Made by a program: the position numbers and the translations under genes
In this document: piece after piece, positions 61,991 through 64,000 of the stretch
Numbering within the stretch: position 1 is the stretch's first letter
How the letters are laid out: every line of letters starts with the position of its first letter
Origin: Ephydatia muelleri
Taxonomy: Eukaryota; Porifera; Demospongiae; Spongillida; Spongillidae
NCBI GenBank assembly: GCA_013339895.1
Contig: JABACO010000024.1
Location: 1,134,908-1,198,907 of the forward strand
Reading direction: 5' to 3'
DNA length: 64,000 nucleotides
The notes under the pieces: generated by a model
The model's database searches: none
Told to the model about the DNA's origin: nothing
Seen by the model: only the letters and a program-made list of their open reading frames with translations

Positions 61991-62422
61991 TACACAAAGC
62001 ACACACTGTTGCTCATGTGGAAAAAAACAGTAGTGCTCTCTGATAATGATGGTACACAAATTTTCTCTCACTGAATGCCTTCTCTGCACATGCATTTTTG
62101 ATCTATCTATTGAACAGCTCATGAGACCATGAGACATGTCTACACATGTAGTGTCATTGGAGTGGTCCTTTATGCATACATTGTGTCCTTATAGAACTGT
62201 CCCCTGACACAAGGGACAAGTCATGCATGTAAGGATATGCCATGGTTTGCTAACAAGCTCAAGGCTTCTGAGTGCTTGTGGAATGATGAATATTGCTATC
62301 CATTGTGTCTGTGTAAACTTACCACGGGCCCTGACCTACCGCAATCAGCAATGACATCGCCAGGCAGAACCATCGCCCTTCATAAAAAACTGCGTGGTAC
62401 ATCCTTCTAGAAGAGGCAGCAC
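61991..62422. other. Noncoding stretch
   Basis: No gene or known repeat. It ends with AGGCAGCAC, the left copy of the TSD for the palindrome at 62423. Confidence 0.4.
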
Positions 62423-62492
62423 TAGTCTCGTACCCAGACCCAGATTCCCAACAGCTGCAGCTGTTGGGAATCTGGGTCTGGGTACGAGACTA
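62423..62492. mobile_element. 70-bp perfect palindrome with 9-bp target duplication, MITE-like
   Basis: The two 35-bp halves (from TAGTCTCGTACCCAGACC to AACAGCTG and back) are exact reverse complements with no spacer. AGGCAGCAC flanks both sides exactly (62414-62422 and 62493-62501). This looks like a minimal MITE made of only its two inverted repeats, with a 9-bp TSD as in MULE-like and some other DNA transposons. The superfamily is not certain. Confidence 0.85.
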
Positions 62493-62871
62493 AGGCAGCA
62501 CACTGTACTAGCGTAAATTAAATGACTACTCGTAGTAGGCACTACATACTTTGTACTTATGGTGAGGAACAGCAATCTGAGTTCATGTACACTCGTTTAA
62601 TTCGCTGCATTCAATTAGTACGACACGGGACACACAACATTGTGCTGATGAAAACAGTAGGCCTGTGAGACCTGCGATGGTACCTCCCTTATCGTTGCAG
62701 ATCGTGGTAGGTCAGGTAAGTTTACACAGACATATCGATAGCAAGCTAGTAACGATATTCATTATACTGTACTCCGAAAATGCTTTTTTTACAGAGCACT
62801 TGTACAGAGTGCTAGATGCGAGAAGAGTATACGTCTGCTTGCAACAATACAGAGGAAACACACAGAGATTG

Positions 62872-62872
<1 letters not shown>
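62493..62872. other. Noncoding stretch
   Basis: Only short unrecognised frames. Confidence 0.4.

Positions 62873-62952
<80 letters not shown>
62873..62952. repeat. (TG)40 microsatellite
   Basis: A pure 80-bp TG dinucleotide run, a likely hypervariable and Z-DNA-prone tract. Confidence 0.97.
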
Positions 62953-62954
<2 letters not shown>

Positions 62955-63600
62955 CAGGATGTACAGACGCATTTGCACAACATATACACATGCATCAGGG
63001 TGTGTGAACCAACATGAGGGCATGTTCATGTGCTCTGTGTGAGCTAAATATTGTATGGGCAAAGAGAGACTCAAGTCTCTGCAACTGGTACACAAGCCAC
63101 CTAGCTGAGTAGTGGAGGCATAAAGAATGATAAGAAGTTGTTCAAGGATCAAGGATTTTGCCAAACAAGAAAGCTTTATTACACAATTGTACTTAACTAC
63201 AAAAGATGGATGTGAGTGTGTAAGAACTTAAATTCTTATGCACGTTGCTGCAGGGACCCTCCACACACACACCACAATTTTTGGCCAACTGTGTAAATCT
63301 CATCAAGGAATGATAGCCGACAACAACTTTTTCGATGACAACATCATACGCTTCATGATTAAAAATAAATTCGTTCATCTCTACATGTAGACTTGTATAT
63401 TTAATTATTCATTTTGCTCCAAAGAAATCAGCCACCCCCACACACACACACACACACTTTTTAATATTGTACCATGGGGCCCAGTGCTGTGGTGAATACA
63501 GTGATATACTTTGCCACATGCATACAGTGGTACTGGACACCAATCCTATGGGGGCTGAGGACCAATATATGACATAGAGCTCGCACTTTAGAGACGGTAC
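62953..63600. other. Noncoding stretch with a short CA run
   Basis: (CA)n lies at about 63437-63457. No gene is recognised. Confidence 0.45.
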
Positions 63601-64000
63601 ATACACACAGGTACATGTAGCTACATGTGTGTCTGTATATGTGTGTGTCTGTGTGTATGTCGTGTGTGTATCTGTGTGTCCATGTCGTGTGTGTATCTGT
63701 GTGTCCATGTGTGTGCATGTGTGTCTCTGTGTGTGCCTGCATGTGTGTGTCTATGTGTATTTCGTGTGTGTGTCTATATGTATTTTTTTGTATGAGTCTG
63801 TGTGCATGTATGTCTGTGTGCATGTATGTCTGTGTGCGTATCTGTGTGCGTATCTGTGTATTTCATGTGTGTGTCTGTAGGTGTGTTTGTATATTTCATG
63901 TGTGTGTCTTTGTGTGCTTGTGTGTCTGTGTCTGTTGTGTGTGTATGGCATGTGTGTATCTTGCGTGTGCGTGTGTGTGTCTGTGCATGTGTGTGCGTCT
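63601..64000. repeat. TG-rich satellite running off the right edge
   Basis: Irregular TGTGTGTCTGTGTGCATG-type units. It is the reverse complement in style of the CA array at 59391-61990, so the two arrays are in opposite orientation. Confidence 0.92.

Noticed and set aside
59314..62137. Many long ORFs of THTHTH or VCVCVC composition on both strands
   Set aside because: They come from CA/TG repeats that are open in several frames at once; composition, not selection, keeps them open.

Overview
This is eukaryotic, very probably invertebrate metazoan, DNA. It has phase-0 ankyrin-repeat exons with GT/AG splice sites, many short-LTR Ty3/Gypsy elements, DNA transposons with clear target-site duplications (TSDs), and long CA/TG satellites. 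There are no bacterial features: no operons, rRNA or CRISPR. The mix of Gypsy, Gmr1-like, Merlin, Tc1/mariner, hAT and piggyBac-like elements would fit a sponge or other early-branching animal, but I cannot prove the species from sequence alone.

Layout. (1) 1-8975: an old minus-strand Gypsy element (E1) is split by a young, apparently intact plus-strand Gypsy element (E2, 1043-5648) with an uninterrupted 1322-codon gag-pol ORF, near-identical LTRs and a perfect 5-bp TSD. (2) 8976-13330: duplicated intron-like DNA with two ankyrin exons, one decayed ankyrin exon, and a minus-strand Gmr1-like fragment (E3). (3) 13331-30722: a transposon stack four levels deep. Host element E4 (Gmr1-like) holds E5 (Gypsy, 14114-18495) and E6 (Gypsy with LTRs under 100 bp, 18616-30056). 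E6 holds E7 (a Gmr1-like Gypsy with integrase upstream of reverse transcriptase, 18723-24998) and a Merlin-type DNA transposon (about 25311-26443). E7 in turn holds a 1248-bp hAT-type element (23330-24577). (4) 30723-36905: segmentally duplicated DNA with ankyrin exons, a piggyBac-like MITE, a decayed Tc1/mariner element, a hAT-like MITE and a short interstitial telomeric repeat. (5) 36906-41306: a recent minus-strand Gypsy (E12), with one LTR mismatch and a perfect TSD, inserted into a decayed ORF. (6) 41307-49930: further copies of the duplicated block, each combining intron-like sequence, a piggyBac-like MITE and a 99-bp ankyrin exon. (7) 49930-54245: five 5'-truncated, same-orientation fragments of non-LTR-like elements carrying a zinc cluster and restriction-endonuclease-like motifs. 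(8) 54246-57640: more duplicated DNA, a CACACCC minisatellite and an ankyrin exon. (9) 57760-58930: a 344-bp-arm inverted repeat plus a third unit. (10) 59391-64000: CA/TG satellite with higher-order structure, a 70-bp perfect palindrome with a 9-bp TSD, and a pure (TG)40 tract.

How it fits together. The only candidate host gene signal is a minus-strand series of single ankyrin-repeat exons, each one repeat long and in phase 0, carried inside segmental duplications. This suggests an ankyrin-repeat locus that grew by duplicating exon-plus-intron units while retroelements and DNA transposons filled its introns. Apart from E2, every transposon coding region is broken by frameshifts, stops, deletions or later insertions. 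No viral or toxin gene outside the retrotransposon class was recognised.
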